Assembly (NCBI RefSeq): GCF_900091515.1
Contig: NZ_LT607410.1
Location: 2,232,001 to 2,296,000, forward strand
DNA length: 64,000 nt
Direction of reading: 5' to 3'
Source: Micromonospora purpureochromogenes
Lineage (GTDB): Bacteria; Actinomycetota; Actinomycetes; Mycobacteriales; Micromonosporaceae
Below, in pieces: positions 9,460 through 18,114 of the stretch (positions are counted from its first letter, which is position 1; every line of letters begins with the position of its first letter). The notes below the pieces were generated by a model, which worked only from the letters and a program-made list of their open reading frames with translations, was not told the origin of the DNA and searched no databases. Made by a program: the position numbers and the translations under genes.

Positions 9460-9699
9460 TCAGGACTGCGCCTCGATGTAGGTGACGGCGTCGCCGACGG
9501 TCTTGAGGTTCTGCACCTCGTTGTCCGGGATCTTGACGCCGAACTTCTCCTCGGCCGCCACCACGACCTCCACCATGGAGAGCGAGTCGACGTCGAGGTC
9601 GTCGGTGAAGGACTTCCCCTCGGCCACGTCGTCCGGGTTCACCCCGGCAACCTCTTCGAGGATCTCGGCGAGGCCGGTGGTGATCTCGTCACGGGTCAT
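9460..9699 (-). CDS. acpP: Acyl carrier protein
   Basis: This 79-aa acidic protein carries the growing acyl chain on 4'-phosphopantetheine attached to Ser39 of the DSLSMVE motif. The helix II sequence after it (VVVAAEEKFGVKIP) is typical of primary-metabolism ACPs. The ATG has AGAGGA about 10 nt upstream. It lies between fabH and fabF in the operon. Confidence 0.95.
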   Translation of the reverse strand: MTRDEITTGLAEILEEVAGVNPDDVAEGKSFTDDLDVDSLSMVEVVVAAEEKFGVKIPDNEVQNLKTVGDAVTYIEAQS

Positions 9700-9786
9700 T
9701 TCGGTTGGTTCCTCTCATCGGGGGTTACTCGGCGGCCGGCGACCTGCCGACCGCCACTCCTCGGCGCTGGCGCGCCGGAGGGGGTC

Positions 9787-10731
9787 TCAGGGGCAGCGGA
9801 CGACCTGACCGGCGTAGGTCAGGCCGCCGCCGAAGCCGAACAGCAGCACCGGGGCGCCCGAGGGCACCTCGCGCCGCTCGATCAGCTTGGACAGGGCCAG
9901 CGGCACGCTCGCCGCCGAGGTGTTGCCGGACTCGACGATGTCCTTGGCGATGATCGCCTGCGGGATGTTCAACCGCTTCGCGATGCCGTCGATGATCCGC
10001 GCGTTGGCCTGGTGCGGCACGAACGCGGCCAGCTCCGACGGGTCGACCCCGGCCCGCTCGCAGGCCTGCAGGGCGAGCGGCGCCAGCGCGGTGGTGGCCC
10101 AGCGGAAGACCGCCTGACCCTCCTGCGCGATGTACGGGCGCCAGCCCTCGATGCGTACCGCGTCGCTCTTCTCCGGCACCGAGCCCCAGACCACCGGGCC
10201 GACCCCGGCGGGCTCGCCCTCGGCGGCGGCGGTGACCACCGCGGCCCCGGCGCCGTCGCCGAAGATGATGCAGGTGGAGCGGTCGGTCCAGTCGGTGAAG
10301 TCGGAGAGCTTCTCCGCGCCGACGACGATCGCGTTGCGCGCCGCCCCGGCCCGGATCGCGTGGTCCACCGTGCCGAGGGCGTACGCGAAGCCGGAGCAGG
10401 CGGTGTTGATGTCGTACGCGCCCGGGGCGCCGATGCCCAGCTTGGCGGCGACCCGGCAGGCCACGTTCGGGCTGCGGTCGACCGACGTGCAGGTGGCCAC
10501 GACGACCAGGTCGATGTCGGCGGCGGTGAGGCCGGAGTTGGCCAGCGCCTTGCCGGCGGCGGCGGTCGCCATGTCGGCCACCGTCTCCCCGTCGGCGATC
10601 CGCCGGGTGACGATGCCGACCCGGTCCCGGATCCACTCGTCGTTGGTGTCGACCAGCTGGGCGATGTCGTCGTTGGTGACGACACGCGAGGGCTGGTAGT
10701 GGCCCATCGCGAGGATCCGACTGCCGGTCAT
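9787..10731 (-). CDS. fabH: Beta-ketoacyl-ACP synthase III
   Basis: This enzyme primes fatty-acid synthesis by condensing a short acyl-CoA with malonyl-ACP. In actinomycetes branched starters are usual. The 314-aa protein shows the FabH triad: Cys112 in NTACSGFAYA, His in PHQAN, and Asn in SGNTSAASV. Its ATG overlaps the fabD stop by 4 bases (ATGA), so it is translationally coupled. A longer reading of the same frame runs through fabD antisense-free sequence and is not real. Confidence 0.95.
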   Translation of the reverse strand: MTGSRILAMGHYQPSRVVTNDDIAQLVDTNDEWIRDRVGIVTRRIADGETVADMATAAAGKALANSGLTAADIDLVVVATCTSVDRSPNVACRVAAKLGIGAPGAYDINTACSGFAYALGTVDHAIRAGAARNAIVVGAEKLSDFTDWTDRSTCIIFGDGAGAAVVTAAAEGEPAGVGPVVWGSVPEKSDAVRIEGWRPYIAQEGQAVFRWATTALAPLALQACERAGVDPSELAAFVPHQANARIIDGIAKRLNIPQAIIAKDIVESGNTSAASVPLALSKLIERREVPSGAPVLLFGFGGGLTYAGQVVRCP

Positions 10732-11897
10732 ACGTGGCCTCCGATGCGGGCGAGGGGTTGGCCCGGCGCGACCGGGTCGTCGTGGTGGGCGAGCCACTCG
10801 GTGAGCAGGCCGCTGTCGTGCGCGGTCACCTCGACCGGCCCCTGCCGGGTCGCGATGTGGCCGATCACCTGGCCGGTGCGCAGGTCGGCGCCCTCGGCGA
10901 GGTCGGCGGTCGGTTCGAAGGTGCCGGCGGCGGGGGAGACCACCACCCGGAACTGGACCACCGGCTCGTGGCCGCGCAGCCCGCTGTGCCGGGCGATCAG
11001 GTCGCGCGCGGCCGGCAGGTCGTCGGGAGTGTTGAGGGTGACGATCTCGGGCCCGCCGGTGGCCTTCAGCTCCCGCTTGACCAGCCCGGCCAGGGTGCCG
11101 GCCGGGGGCAGCTCGACCACGCCGGTGACCCCGAGGTCGGCCAGGGTGCGCATGCACAGGTCCCAGCGGACCGGCGCGGTGACCTGGCGGACCAGCCGCT
11201 GCACCATCTCCCGGCCGTGGTTGACCGCCGAGCCGTCGAGGTTGGACAGCAGGATCCGGGCCGGCTCGGCCGGGGTGATCCCGGCGGCCACGCCGGCCAG
11301 CGCGGCCTCGGCCGGGGCCATGTACGGGGTGTGGAAGGCGCCGGCGACCTTGAGTCGGGTGATCCGGGCCTTCGCGGGCGGCTCGGCGGCGAGCTTGTCC
11401 AGCGCGTCGAGTGCCCCGGCGGCGACGATCTGGCCGGCGCCGTTGCGGTTGGCCGGGTGCAGCCCGTGCGCCGTGATCGCGGCGAGCACCTCGTCCGGGT
11501 CGCCGCCGAGCACGGCGGCCATCCCGGTGGGCTCCAGGGCGCAGGCGGCGGCCATCTCCCGGCCGCGTACCCCGGCGAGGGTGATCGCCGCCTCGGCCGG
11601 CAGCACCCCGGCGAGGGCGGCGGCGCCGAGTTCGCCGACGCTGTGGCCGGCGGTGACCGCGACGTCGTACATCGGCAGGTGCTCGGCGGCGAGCAGGGCC
11701 GCCGCGACCAGCAGCGGCTGCGTCCGGGCGGTGTCCTTGATCTCGTCGGCGTCGGCCTCGGTGCCGAGGTGCACCAGGTCGACCCCGGCGAGCGCGGACC
11801 ACCACCGCAGGCGGGACTCGGTGCCGGGCAGGTCGAGCCAGGGGGTCAGGAAGCCGGGTTTCTGGGAACCCTGGCCGGGAGAGAGTACGGCGAGCAC
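10728..11897 (-). CDS. fabD: Malonyl-CoA:ACP transacylase with extra C-terminal domain
   Basis: This enzyme loads malonyl groups from CoA onto AcpP. The MAT domain (about residues 1-300) has the oxyanion SPGQGSQ, the nucleophile GHSVGELG (Ser86) and the His of GAFHTPY (His189). The GTG start at 11897 has AGGAGA upstream, which excludes the in-frame GTG 15 codons earlier. At 389 aa it is about 75 residues longer than usual FabD. Residues about 316-389 contain SPAAGTF, a GADLRTGQVIG turn and DPVAPGQPLARI, the pattern of a biotinyl/lipoyl-like barrel. No modifiable Lys sits in an MKM-like hairpin. It is the first gene of the operon, 87 nt after fasR. Confidence 0.93.
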   Translation of the reverse strand: MLAVLSPGQGSQKPGFLTPWLDLPGTESRLRWWSALAGVDLVHLGTEADADEIKDTARTQPLLVAAALLAAEHLPMYDVAVTAGHSVGELGAAALAGVLPAEAAITLAGVRGREMAAACALEPTGMAAVLGGDPDEVLAAITAHGLHPANRNGAGQIVAAGALDALDKLAAEPPAKARITRLKVAGAFHTPYMAPAEAALAGVAAGITPAEPARILLSNLDGSAVNHGREMVQRLVRQVTAPVRWDLCMRTLADLGVTGVVELPPAGTLAGLVKRELKATGGPEIVTLNTPDDLPAARDLIARHSGLRGHEPVVQFRVVVSPAAGTFEPTADLAEGADLRTGQVIGHIATRQGPVEVTAHDSGLLTEWLAHHDDPVAPGQPLARIGGHV

Positions 11898-11984
11898 GTC
11901 TATGACTCTCCTGGATACCTCTGGGTAGCGCTGTGCCGTCACCGACCAAACCGCACTAGAACCTTTGGAGGGATCCTACAAAAA

Positions 11985-13241
11985 TCAACGGCGGTCATCA
12001 CCCGCCTGTGACGTTTTCCTGACGCCTGGGGTCATTGTCTGGGTCGGGACGGCAGTGACCGCCGGGACGACCGGGTCGAGCCGTCCGACGGTCAGCGCCA
12101 CCTGGAGGGCGAACGCGTCCCGGGGCGACAGCGGCGAGAAGCCGGTGACCTCGGCGATCCGGCGCAGCCGGTAGCGGACCGTGTTCGGGTGCACGAACAG
12201 CGACCGGGCCGCGCTCTCCAGCGTCCCGCCCGCGGTGAAGAAGGCGTCCAGGGTCTCCAGCAGCTCGCCGCCGGCGCGCACCAGCGCCGCGTACACGTCG
12301 TGCCGCAGCCGCCGGCGGGCCTCGGCGTCGCCGGCGAGGGCCCGCTCGGGCAGCAGCTCCGCCGCCGGCACCGGGCGCGGCGCGGTCGGCCAGGCCGGCG
12401 CGGCGCGGAACCCGGCGAGCGCCGCCCGCGCCGACTCCGTCGCCTCGTCCAGGCTGGGTACGGCCGGCCCGACCACCACCGGCCCGTCGCCGAACGCGGG
12501 CAGCAGCTTCTCGGTGGCGGCCACCGGGTCCGCCGCCCCGCCGAGCACGATGACCAGCCGGTCGCCGTGCACGCCGCCGATCACCTCCACGCCGATCCGG
12601 CGGGCCTGCCGGTAGACGGTGTGCAGCACGGCGGCCACCTCCCCGCCGGGGGAGCGGCCCACCGCCACCGCCACCGGCGGCGCGTCCGTCCAGCCCAGTG
12701 CCGCCGCCCGGCTGGCCAGCACGTCGGGGGAGTCGCCGCGCAGCAGCGCGTCGACCAGCAGCGCCTGGAGCCGGGCGTCCCACGACCCGCGGGACTCGGC
12801 GGCCCGGGCGTACACCCGGGCGGCGGCGAAGGCGATCTCCCGGGAGAACCGCAGCACCGCCTCGCGCAGCTGCTGCTCCTCGCCCGGGGCGGCCAGGTGC
12901 GACACCTGCTCCTCGACCACGTCGATGGTCACCTTGATCAGCGCCACCGTCTGCTGGAGGCTGATCGAGCGCGCGAGGGCCTCCGGCGCGGTGGCGAAGA
13001 CCTCGTCGGAGACCTCCTGGGTGCTGTCCGCGCTGCCGCCGCCCGAGCGCAGCCACTGCACCAGGGACCGGGCCCCGGCCTGGGCCACCAGCATGACCCA
13101 GGAGCGCTGGTCGGCCGGGAGCTCGCGGAACCAGGGCAGGCTCTCGTCCATCCGGGCCACGCTGGCGGTGGCCAACGCCCCCGCCGCCCGTTCGATCCGG
13201 CGGAGCGTGGCCGACAGCTCCATCCCGCCCGGCTCGCTCAC
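11985..13241 (-). CDS. fasR: PucR-type transcriptional regulator, FasR-like
   Basis: This is probably the regulator of the downstream fab operon. In Streptomyces a regulator of this type (FasR) lies directly before fabD and activates it. The 418-aa protein ends in a PucR-type helix-turn-helix (about residues 355-405: SLFVHPNTVRYRLRRIAEVTG), with a GGDEF-like central part and an N-terminal helical region. The GTG at 13241 is chosen; a longer start at 13277 and an ATG at 13223 are also possible. The gap to fabD is 87 nt and should hold the operon promoter, although I cannot identify its -35/-10 with confidence. Symbol assignment rests on synteny. Confidence 0.8.
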   Translation of the reverse strand: MSEPGGMELSATLRRIERAAGALATASVARMDESLPWFRELPADQRSWVMLVAQAGARSLVQWLRSGGGSADSTQEVSDEVFATAPEALARSISLQQTVALIKVTIDVVEEQVSHLAAPGEEQQLREAVLRFSREIAFAAARVYARAAESRGSWDARLQALLVDALLRGDSPDVLASRAAALGWTDAPPVAVAVGRSPGGEVAAVLHTVYRQARRIGVEVIGGVHGDRLVIVLGGAADPVAATEKLLPAFGDGPVVVGPAVPSLDEATESARAALAGFRAAPAWPTAPRPVPAAELLPERALAGDAEARRRLRHDVYAALVRAGGELLETLDAFFTAGGTLESAARSLFVHPNTVRYRLRRIAEVTGFSPLSPRDAFALQVALTVGRLDPVVPAVTAVPTQTMTPGVRKTSQAGDDRR

Positions 13242-13521
13242 CGGTCCAGCCTGACATGTGCTGACCTGGCGATCCACGCCGGGCGGTCAGTGGGCGCGAT
13301 CAGCCCCCGCCCGCACCCGGCTGCGCAGCTCCGGTTTGGTCAGGATCCGGCTCACCTGGGTCCTGGTGGTGCTTTCCGCCGGTCCAGGAGACGATCTTTC
13401 CGCGCCGCCCGAAGCCCGGAAACCCGGGTACGCGCTGCACACGGCGTCGGTGCCGGCCAGTACGGTGACGTGGGCGCCGGGGCGACCTCCCGGCGCGCGA
13501 CGCGAGCGTGAGGAGACCGGG

Positions 13522-13929
13522 ATGGCGCACGGGGAGGCCGAACACGGCTGCGCCCAGGGCGAGCCCTGCCGGCTCGGCAACCACGAGCAGCAGGGGCCGC
13601 TGCGGCCCCACCGCCGGCTCGCGGCGGTGCCCTGCCCGACCGAGCAGGCCGGCTGGGCGCCCGAGCGGGCCGAGGACGAGGTGGCGGTGCCCCGGCAGCG
13701 GCCCGCCGAACCGGCCACGCCGGAGGCGGCGACGTCCCGGCCGCGCGGCGTCGAGCCGGGCCCGCGCCCGCCGGCCGGCGAGCCGGCCGCGTCGGGCGAG
13801 CCCGACCCGACCACCCCCCGGGCCTGCCGCAGCGACCTGGCCGGCTGGGCCGGCGCGCACCGGCACGGCCCGGTCCGCCCCAGCCGCCGCCCCGACCGCC
13901 GGGAGCGGCCCCCGCACCGCTGGTGCTGA
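13522..13929 (+). CDS. Small Arg/Pro/His-rich hypothetical protein
   Basis: This 135-aa ORF has strong GC bias at third positions in this frame and a good ribosome site (GAGGAG, 7 nt before the ATG). It starts MAHGEAEHGC and contains an early Cys pair (GCAQGEPC), then becomes low-complexity Arg/Pro. It has no recognised domain, no signal peptide and no membrane segment. A long minus-strand ORF covers the same DNA but lacks a comparable start. The 280 bases between it and fasR show no convincing gene. Confidence 0.45.
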   Translation: MAHGEAEHGCAQGEPCRLGNHEQQGPLRPHRRLAAVPCPTEQAGWAPERAEDEVAVPRQRPAEPATPEAATSRPRGVEPGPRPPAGEPAASGEPDPTTPRACRSDLAGWAGAHRHGPVRPSRRPDRRERPPHRWC

Positions 13930-13952
13930 CCACCCGGCGGCCGCCCGGCCGC

Positions 13953-13958
13953 TAGCGT
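13953..13958 (+). promoter_or_regulatory. Leaderless -10 hexamer
   Basis: TAGCGT is followed by 7 nt and then the GTG of the oxidoreductase at 13966, the spacing expected if transcription starts at the start codon. Confidence 0.5.
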
Positions 13959-13965
13959 GGGCAGG

Positions 13966-14892
13966 GTGAAGGCGATCGCGATCGACGCGTACGGCCCGGC
14001 CGACCAGCTCGCCCTGCGAGATCTGCCGGACCCGCCGGTCGGCCCCGACACGGTGCTGGTGCGGGTGCGCGCGGCGGGCGTGAACCCGGTCGACTGGAAG
14101 GTCCGCGAGGGCCACCTGGCCGCCGCGATCCCCGGTCACTTCCCGCTGGTGCCCGGCTGGGACGCCGCGGGCGAGGTGGTCGCGGTGGGGCCGGCGGTGG
14201 CTGGGTTCGCGGTGGGCGACGAGGTGATCGGGTACGTCCGCCGCGACGACCTCCAGTACGGCACGTACGCGGAACTGGTTCCGGCCCCCGAGCGCTGCCT
14301 GGCCGACAAGCCGTCGCAGTCGTCCTGGGCGGAGGCCGCCGGCCTGCCGCTGGCCGGGCTCACCGCGTACCAGGCGTTGCAGGCGGCGCGCACCGGCGCG
14401 GGGGACACCGTGCTGGTGCACGGGGCCTCGGGCGGGGTCGGTCATCTGGCCGTGCAGGTGGCCCGGGCGCTCGGCGCCGACCGGGTGATCGGCACGGCGA
14501 GCGAGGCCAACCACGACTTCGTCCGCGCGCTCGGCGCCGAACCGGTCGGCTACGGCGACGGCCTGGCCGACCGGCTCTGCGCGGTCGCGCCCGACGGGAT
14601 CGACGTGGCGCTGGACCTGTTCGGCGGGGCGGCGCTGGACGCCTCCGCCGAGCTGCTCGCCCGCCCGGCCCGGCTGATCTCCACCGCCGACCCGGAGCAC
14701 GTGACCCGGCTCGGTGGCAGCTACGTCTTCGTCAAACCGTCCACCCAGGACCTCACCGTGCTGGCCGGGCTGGTCGACGCCGGCCGGCTGACCGTGCACG
14801 TCGAACGGACGTTCCCCCTGGCGCAGGCCGCGGACGCGCAGCGCCTGGTGGCGGCGGGGCACGTCCGCGGCAAGGTGGTGCTGGAGGTCTGA
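13966..14892 (+). CDS. NADP-dependent oxidoreductase, quinone oxidoreductase (MDR) family
   Basis: This is a medium-chain reductase of the zinc-free quinone oxidoreductase/enoyl reductase type. The N-terminal GroES-like domain has VRAAGVNPVDWKVREG and PGWDAAGEVVAVG. The Rossmann domain has the nucleotide loop VHGASGGVGHLAVQ. No zinc-binding Cys cluster is seen. The length of 308 aa is normal. I prefer the GTG at 13966, 7 nt after a TAGCGT, over the GTG at 13957, which overlaps the hexamer. It reduces quinones or enones with NADPH; the natural substrate is unknown. Confidence 0.85.
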   Translation: MKAIAIDAYGPADQLALRDLPDPPVGPDTVLVRVRAAGVNPVDWKVREGHLAAAIPGHFPLVPGWDAAGEVVAVGPAVAGFAVGDEVIGYVRRDDLQYGTYAELVPAPERCLADKPSQSSWAEAAGLPLAGLTAYQALQAARTGAGDTVLVHGASGGVGHLAVQVARALGADRVIGTASEANHDFVRALGAEPVGYGDGLADRLCAVAPDGIDVALDLFGGAALDASAELLARPARLISTADPEHVTRLGGSYVFVKPSTQDLTVLAGLVDAGRLTVHVERTFPLAQAADAQRLVAAGHVRGKVVLEV

Positions 14893-14927
14893 GTCTGCTG
14901 GAGGTCTGAGCCGCCCGGGTGGGCGGC

Positions 14928-15596
14928 TCAGCGGGTACGGCGGCGGACCAGCAGCGCGATCCCGGCCAGCCCGGAAGTGATCACCAGCATCACGCCGGCG
15001 TTGAGCAGCAGCAGGCGCTGCAACTCGCTGATCGCGGCGTCGATGTCCCGGCCCGGGTCGAGGGCGTCCTCCGGGATGACCCGCTCGCCGCCGCCGACAC
15101 CGCCGCTGACCGTGTCGAACTGCCGCTCCAGCGGCACCCCGGCGGTACGCAGCGTCTCCGACATGTTGAGCCGGCCGAGGAACCAGCCGGCGCTGGTCCT
15201 GCGGGAGTCCGGCTGCTTGGCCGGCCGGTAGGCCCGGGGCCCGCCCTTGGCCAGCGGGTAGAGGTCGAAGGTCTGCTTCGGCACGTCCCCCGCGAGCACC
15301 ACGATCGTGTACTTCGGACCGAGCTCGGCGGGCTTGGGACCGGCGGCGGTGCCGCTGCGGCCGAACCAGTTGACCTGGTCGATCACCGCGAGCACCTCGG
15401 CGGGCTGGCTGTCGGCACGCAGCCGCAGCGGCTCGGTCAGCCCGTCGCCGGTGATGTCCACCCCGGCGGGGGGCGGCTTCGGGGCGGCCCGTTGCGGGCC
15501 GGTGGCCTGCGCGGGCGCGGCCATTCCGGCGCTGAGCACCACGGCTGCCGCCATCGCGACCACCACGCCGAGCAGCCGCCTCACCCTTCCGACCAT
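14928..15596 (-). CDS. Secreted/membrane-anchored hypothetical protein
   Basis: This 222-aa protein has a clear N-terminal signal peptide ending AAPAQA (about residue 31), a soluble domain, and a C-terminal membrane helix (about residues 190-215) followed by RRRTR. It would be a single-pass protein with its domain outside. The domain carries KYTIVVLAGDVPKQTFDLYPLA, and I recognise no family. It converges with the oxidoreductase gene, 35 nt apart. The 226 bases between it and copC hold no gene that I can see. Confidence 0.65.
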   Translation of the reverse strand: MVGRVRRLLGVVVAMAAAVVLSAGMAAPAQATGPQRAAPKPPPAGVDITGDGLTEPLRLRADSQPAEVLAVIDQVNWFGRSGTAAGPKPAELGPKYTIVVLAGDVPKQTFDLYPLAKGGPRAYRPAKQPDSRRTSAGWFLGRLNMSETLRTAGVPLERQFDTVSGGVGGGERVIPEDALDPGRDIDAAISELQRLLLLNAGVMLVITSGLAGIALLVRRRTR

Positions 15597-15822
15597 AGCC
15601 GCCTCCTCGCCCCGTTCGATGGATGGCTGTGCTGCAGGGTCACGCGTTGGTCGTCGATGGGGGTGACCGCGCCCGCAGGCCCGGGATCCCCCACCTCAAA
15701 GACTCCGCAGAACGGCGCTAGGTTGCAGCTGCTGGACCATTATCTGGAACTATCTGCGATCCGGGCCCGACTAATGGTCAGCCGTTGATCAGCGGGCGGA
15801 TCGTACCTTTGTGGAGGGGTTC

Positions 15823-16437
15823 ATGGGGGGCAGGGTCGCACGTACGGCGCGTACCTCGCTAGCGGTTACGGGCGTGGCGCTCGGTGTGTCGTTGCTGCTG
15901 CCGGCGACGCCGGCGGCCGCGCACAACTCGCTGACCGGCAGCGACCCGGCCGACGGCGCACGGGTCGCCGCGGCGCCCGCCCGGATCGAGCTGCGTTTCC
16001 TGTCCCGGGTCGACCCGGCTACGACGAAGATCACAGTGGTCGGGCCGGACAACGTGCCGGCCGCCGGCGCCGCGCCGCGGTTCGCCGGCAGCCGGGTCGC
16101 CGTGCCGTTCAAGCCCGGAAAGGCCGGCCTCTACATCGTCGGCTACCAGCTCTCCTCCAGCGACGGCCATCCGGTGAAGGGGGAGGTGCGCTTCACCCTC
16201 ACCACCGGCACGCCGGCCGATCCGGCCTCCCCGTCGCCGTCGCCGTCCTCGGCGCCCCCGTCGCCGTCCGTGGGGACGGCGTTGCCGTCGACGGGCGCCG
16301 CGACGGCCGGGCCGGCCGTCCCCGCTGCCCGCTCCGACGACGACGGCACGCCGGTCTGGCCCTGGCTGGTCGTCGCCGGGCTGGTGGTGGCCGGGCTCGG
16401 CGCCGCCCTGCTCCGCCGCCGCGCCACCCGCTCCTGA
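15823..16437 (+). CDS. CopC-domain protein with C-terminal membrane anchor
   Basis: This extracytoplasmic protein probably binds copper. A signal peptide ends PAAAHN, leaving the conserved amino-terminal His of CopC as the first mature residue or near it. The domain has the family pattern SDPADGARVAAAPARIELRF and a later SSSDGHPVKGEVRFTL, whose DGH is the second copper-site region. A Pro/Ser-rich linker and one C-terminal helix (about residues 180-198) follow, then an Arg-rich end. The ATG at 15823 has GGAGGGG upstream, and TACCTT at 15804 may be the -10. No CopD partner is adjacent. It is 204 aa. Confidence 0.85.
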   Translation: MGGRVARTARTSLAVTGVALGVSLLLPATPAAAHNSLTGSDPADGARVAAAPARIELRFLSRVDPATTKITVVGPDNVPAAGAAPRFAGSRVAVPFKPGKAGLYIVGYQLSSSDGHPVKGEVRFTLTTGTPADPASPSPSPSSAPPSPSVGTALPSTGAATAGPAVPAARSDDDGTPVWPWLVVAGLVVAGLGAALLRRRATRS

Positions 16438-16498
16438 CCGGTCCCGGGCGGTCCCCGGCCGGGGACGGGTCGGTCACCGGGTCCGACCCAGCTACGAC

Positions 16499-16529
16499 GT
16501 AGGGCCCGCCGATTCCCGGCGGGCCCTAC
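16499..16529. terminator. Bidirectional hairpin terminator between copC-like gene and gltX
   Basis: A perfect 13-bp stem (16499-16511 with 16517-16529) encloses a 5-nt loop (ATTCC). It lies between two converging genes, 61 nt after the CopC stop and 11 nt after the gltX stop. Confidence 0.88.
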
Positions 16530-16540
16530 TCGGGTACGTC

Positions 16541-17950
16541 TCAGACCAGGCGGACCCGGGCGGCGCGCAGCCGGACCAGGGTGCGCTCCCGGCCGAGCAC
16601 CTCCAGCGACTCGAACAGCGGCAGCCCGACGGTGCGGCCGGTGACCGCGACCCGGACCGGCGCCTGCGCCTTGCCCAGCTTCAGGCCGCGCTCGGCGCCC
16701 ACCGCCTCCAGGGTCGCCTTCAGCGACTCGGCGTCCCACGACTCCAACGCGTCGTACGCGGCGATCGCCGCGTCCAGCAGCTCGGCCGCGCCCTCCTTCA
16801 TCGCCTTGGCCCAGGCGGCCTCGTCGATCAGCGGGTCGGCCAGGAAGAGGAAGTCGACGTTCGGCACGATCTCGCTGAGCACCGCGATCCGGGTCTGGGC
16901 CAGCGGCGCCACCGCCGCGAAGGCCTCGGCGTCGAACTCGGCCGGCTGCCACGGCGGCGGGGCGATCGTGTCGGTGCCGGTCAGCCAGGGCTGGCAGGCG
17001 GCCACGAACTCGTCGACCGGCAGGGCGCGGATGTACTCGCCGTTGAACGCCCGCAGCTTCTTCTCGTCGAAGAAGGCGGGGGAGGGGTTGACCTCCTCCA
17101 GCCGGAACTCCTCCTCGATGACCGACCAGGGCACGATCTCCCGGTCGCCCGACGGCGCCCAGCCGAGCAGCATCAGGTAGTTGCGCATGGCGTCGGCGAG
17201 GTAGCCCTCGTCCCGGTACGCCTCCAGGGCGACCTTGTCCCGGCGCTTGGAGAGCTTCTGCCGCTTCTCGTTGACCACCACCGGGACGTGGGCCCAGACC
17301 GGCGGCTTCACCCCGAGGGCGTCCCAGAGCAGCTGCTGCTTGGGAGTGTTGGGCAGGTGCTCCTCGGCCCGGACCACGTGGGTGATCCCCATGGTCATGT
17401 CGTCGACCACGTTGGCCAGCAGGAAGACCGGGGAGCCGTCGCCGCGGGCGATGACGAAGTCCTCGATCAGCTTGTTCTCGAAGGTCGGCTCGCCGCGGAT
17501 CAGGTCGACCACCACGGTCTCGCCCTCGTCCGGGGTGCGGAAGCGCAGCGCGCGCCCCGGCCCGGGCTCCAGGCCCCGGTCCCGGCAGAAGCCGTCGTAG
17601 CCCTGGTACTGCGAGCCGGTGCGGGCCTGCACGTCCTCGCGGGTGCAGTCGCAGTAGTACGCCCGGCCGGCCTCGTGCAGCCGCTGGGCGGCGGCGCGGT
17701 GCTCCGCGGCGTACTGCGACTGGAAGTACGGGCCCTCGTAGCTGCCCCGGGCGATGCCGATCCACTCCAGCGCGGACAGGATGCCCTCGGTCCACTCGGG
17801 CTTGTTGCGCGCCGCGTCGGTGTCCTCGATGCGCAGCACGAAGACCCCGCCCTGCTGCTTGGCGTAGATCCAGTTCTGCAGCGCCGAGCGGGCGCCGCCG
17901 ACGTGGAACATACCGGTCGGGGAAGGGGCGAAGCGCACACGTACCGTCAC
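16541..17950 (-). CDS. gltX: Glutamyl-tRNA synthetase
   Basis: This enzyme charges tRNA-Glu (and, in bacteria lacking GlnRS, also tRNA-Gln). The catalytic domain begins [14 protein letters not shown], with FHVGG as the HIGH-type signature. The second signature KLSKR is in [16 protein letters not shown] motif with a downstream Cys lies in the zinc-binding region. The length of 469 aa is normal. The GTG start lies 7 nt after TAGGCT (17958-17963), fitting a leaderless transcript; the GGAGG next to the start is too close for a normal ribosome site. The far longer open frame upstream runs antisense to the MFS gene and is not used. Confidence 0.95.
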   Translation of the reverse strand: MTVRVRFAPSPTGMFHVGGARSALQNWIYAKQQGGVFVLRIEDTDAARNKPEWTEGILSALEWIGIARGSYEGPYFQSQYAAEHRAAAQRLHEAGRAYYCDCTREDVQARTGSQYQGYDGFCRDRGLEPGPGRALRFRTPDEGETVVVDLIRGEPTFENKLIEDFVIARGDGSPVFLLANVVDDMTMGITHVVRAEEHLPNTPKQQLLWDALGVKPPVWAHVPVVVNEKRQKLSKRRDKVALEAYRDEGYLADAMRNYLMLLGWAPSGDREIVPWSVIEEEFRLEEVNPSPAFFDEKKLRAFNGEYIRALPVDEFVAACQPWLTGTDTIAPPPWQPAEFDAEAFAAVAPLAQTRIAVLSEIVPNVDFLFLADPLIDEAAWAKAMKEGAAELLDAAIAAYDALESWDAESLKATLEAVGAERGLKLGKAQAPVRVAVTGRTVGLPLFESLEVLGRERTLVRLRAARVRLV

Positions 17951-17957
17951 GTCCTCC

Positions 17958-17963
17958 AGCCTA
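17958..17963 (-). promoter_or_regulatory. Leaderless -10 hexamer of gltX
   Basis: On the minus strand TAGGCT is separated by 7 nt (GGAGGAC) from the gltX GTG. Confidence 0.5.
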
Positions 17964-18025
17964 CGGCCGCCCGCGACCCCATTCCCCCAGGGGTCCCACG
18001 CCGCCCCCCACACCCCCCAACATCC

Positions 18026-18087
18026 ACGCGCCTGCACGGAAAGCGTGGCCATTCGGCGCCGAATGAGCACTCTTTCCGGGAAAGCGC
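18026..18087. repeat. Intergenic palindromic repeat, copy 1
   Basis: An imperfect dyad is centred at 18056/18057 (core TTCGGCGCCGAA) with arms reaching about 30 bases each side. It shares the string order CACGGAAA...GTGGCCAT...ATG..CACTCTTTCCG with a second element at 25441-25494. It lies downstream of the MFS gene and upstream of gltX, so it may also act as a terminator. Confidence 0.75.
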
Positions 18088-18093
18088 GGGCGG

Positions 18094-18114
18094 TGGGGTG
18101 GGGTGGGGTGGGGG
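18094..18114 (+). repeat. (GGGGT)n tract with quadruplex potential
   Basis: Four runs of at least four G are separated by single T, directly against the MFS stop codon. The complementary strand is C-rich. C6 runs at 18003-18008 and 18012-18017 flank the palindrome on the other side. Confidence 0.7.

Noticed and set aside
10012..11928. Long plus-strand frame through fabH/fabD
   Set aside because: It is antisense to genes with intact catalytic residues.
13287..14051. 254-codon minus-strand frame opposite the small Arg/Pro/His-rich gene
   Set aside because: The plus-strand frame has better third-position bias and a ribosome site; the minus frame also overlaps the oxidoreductase start.
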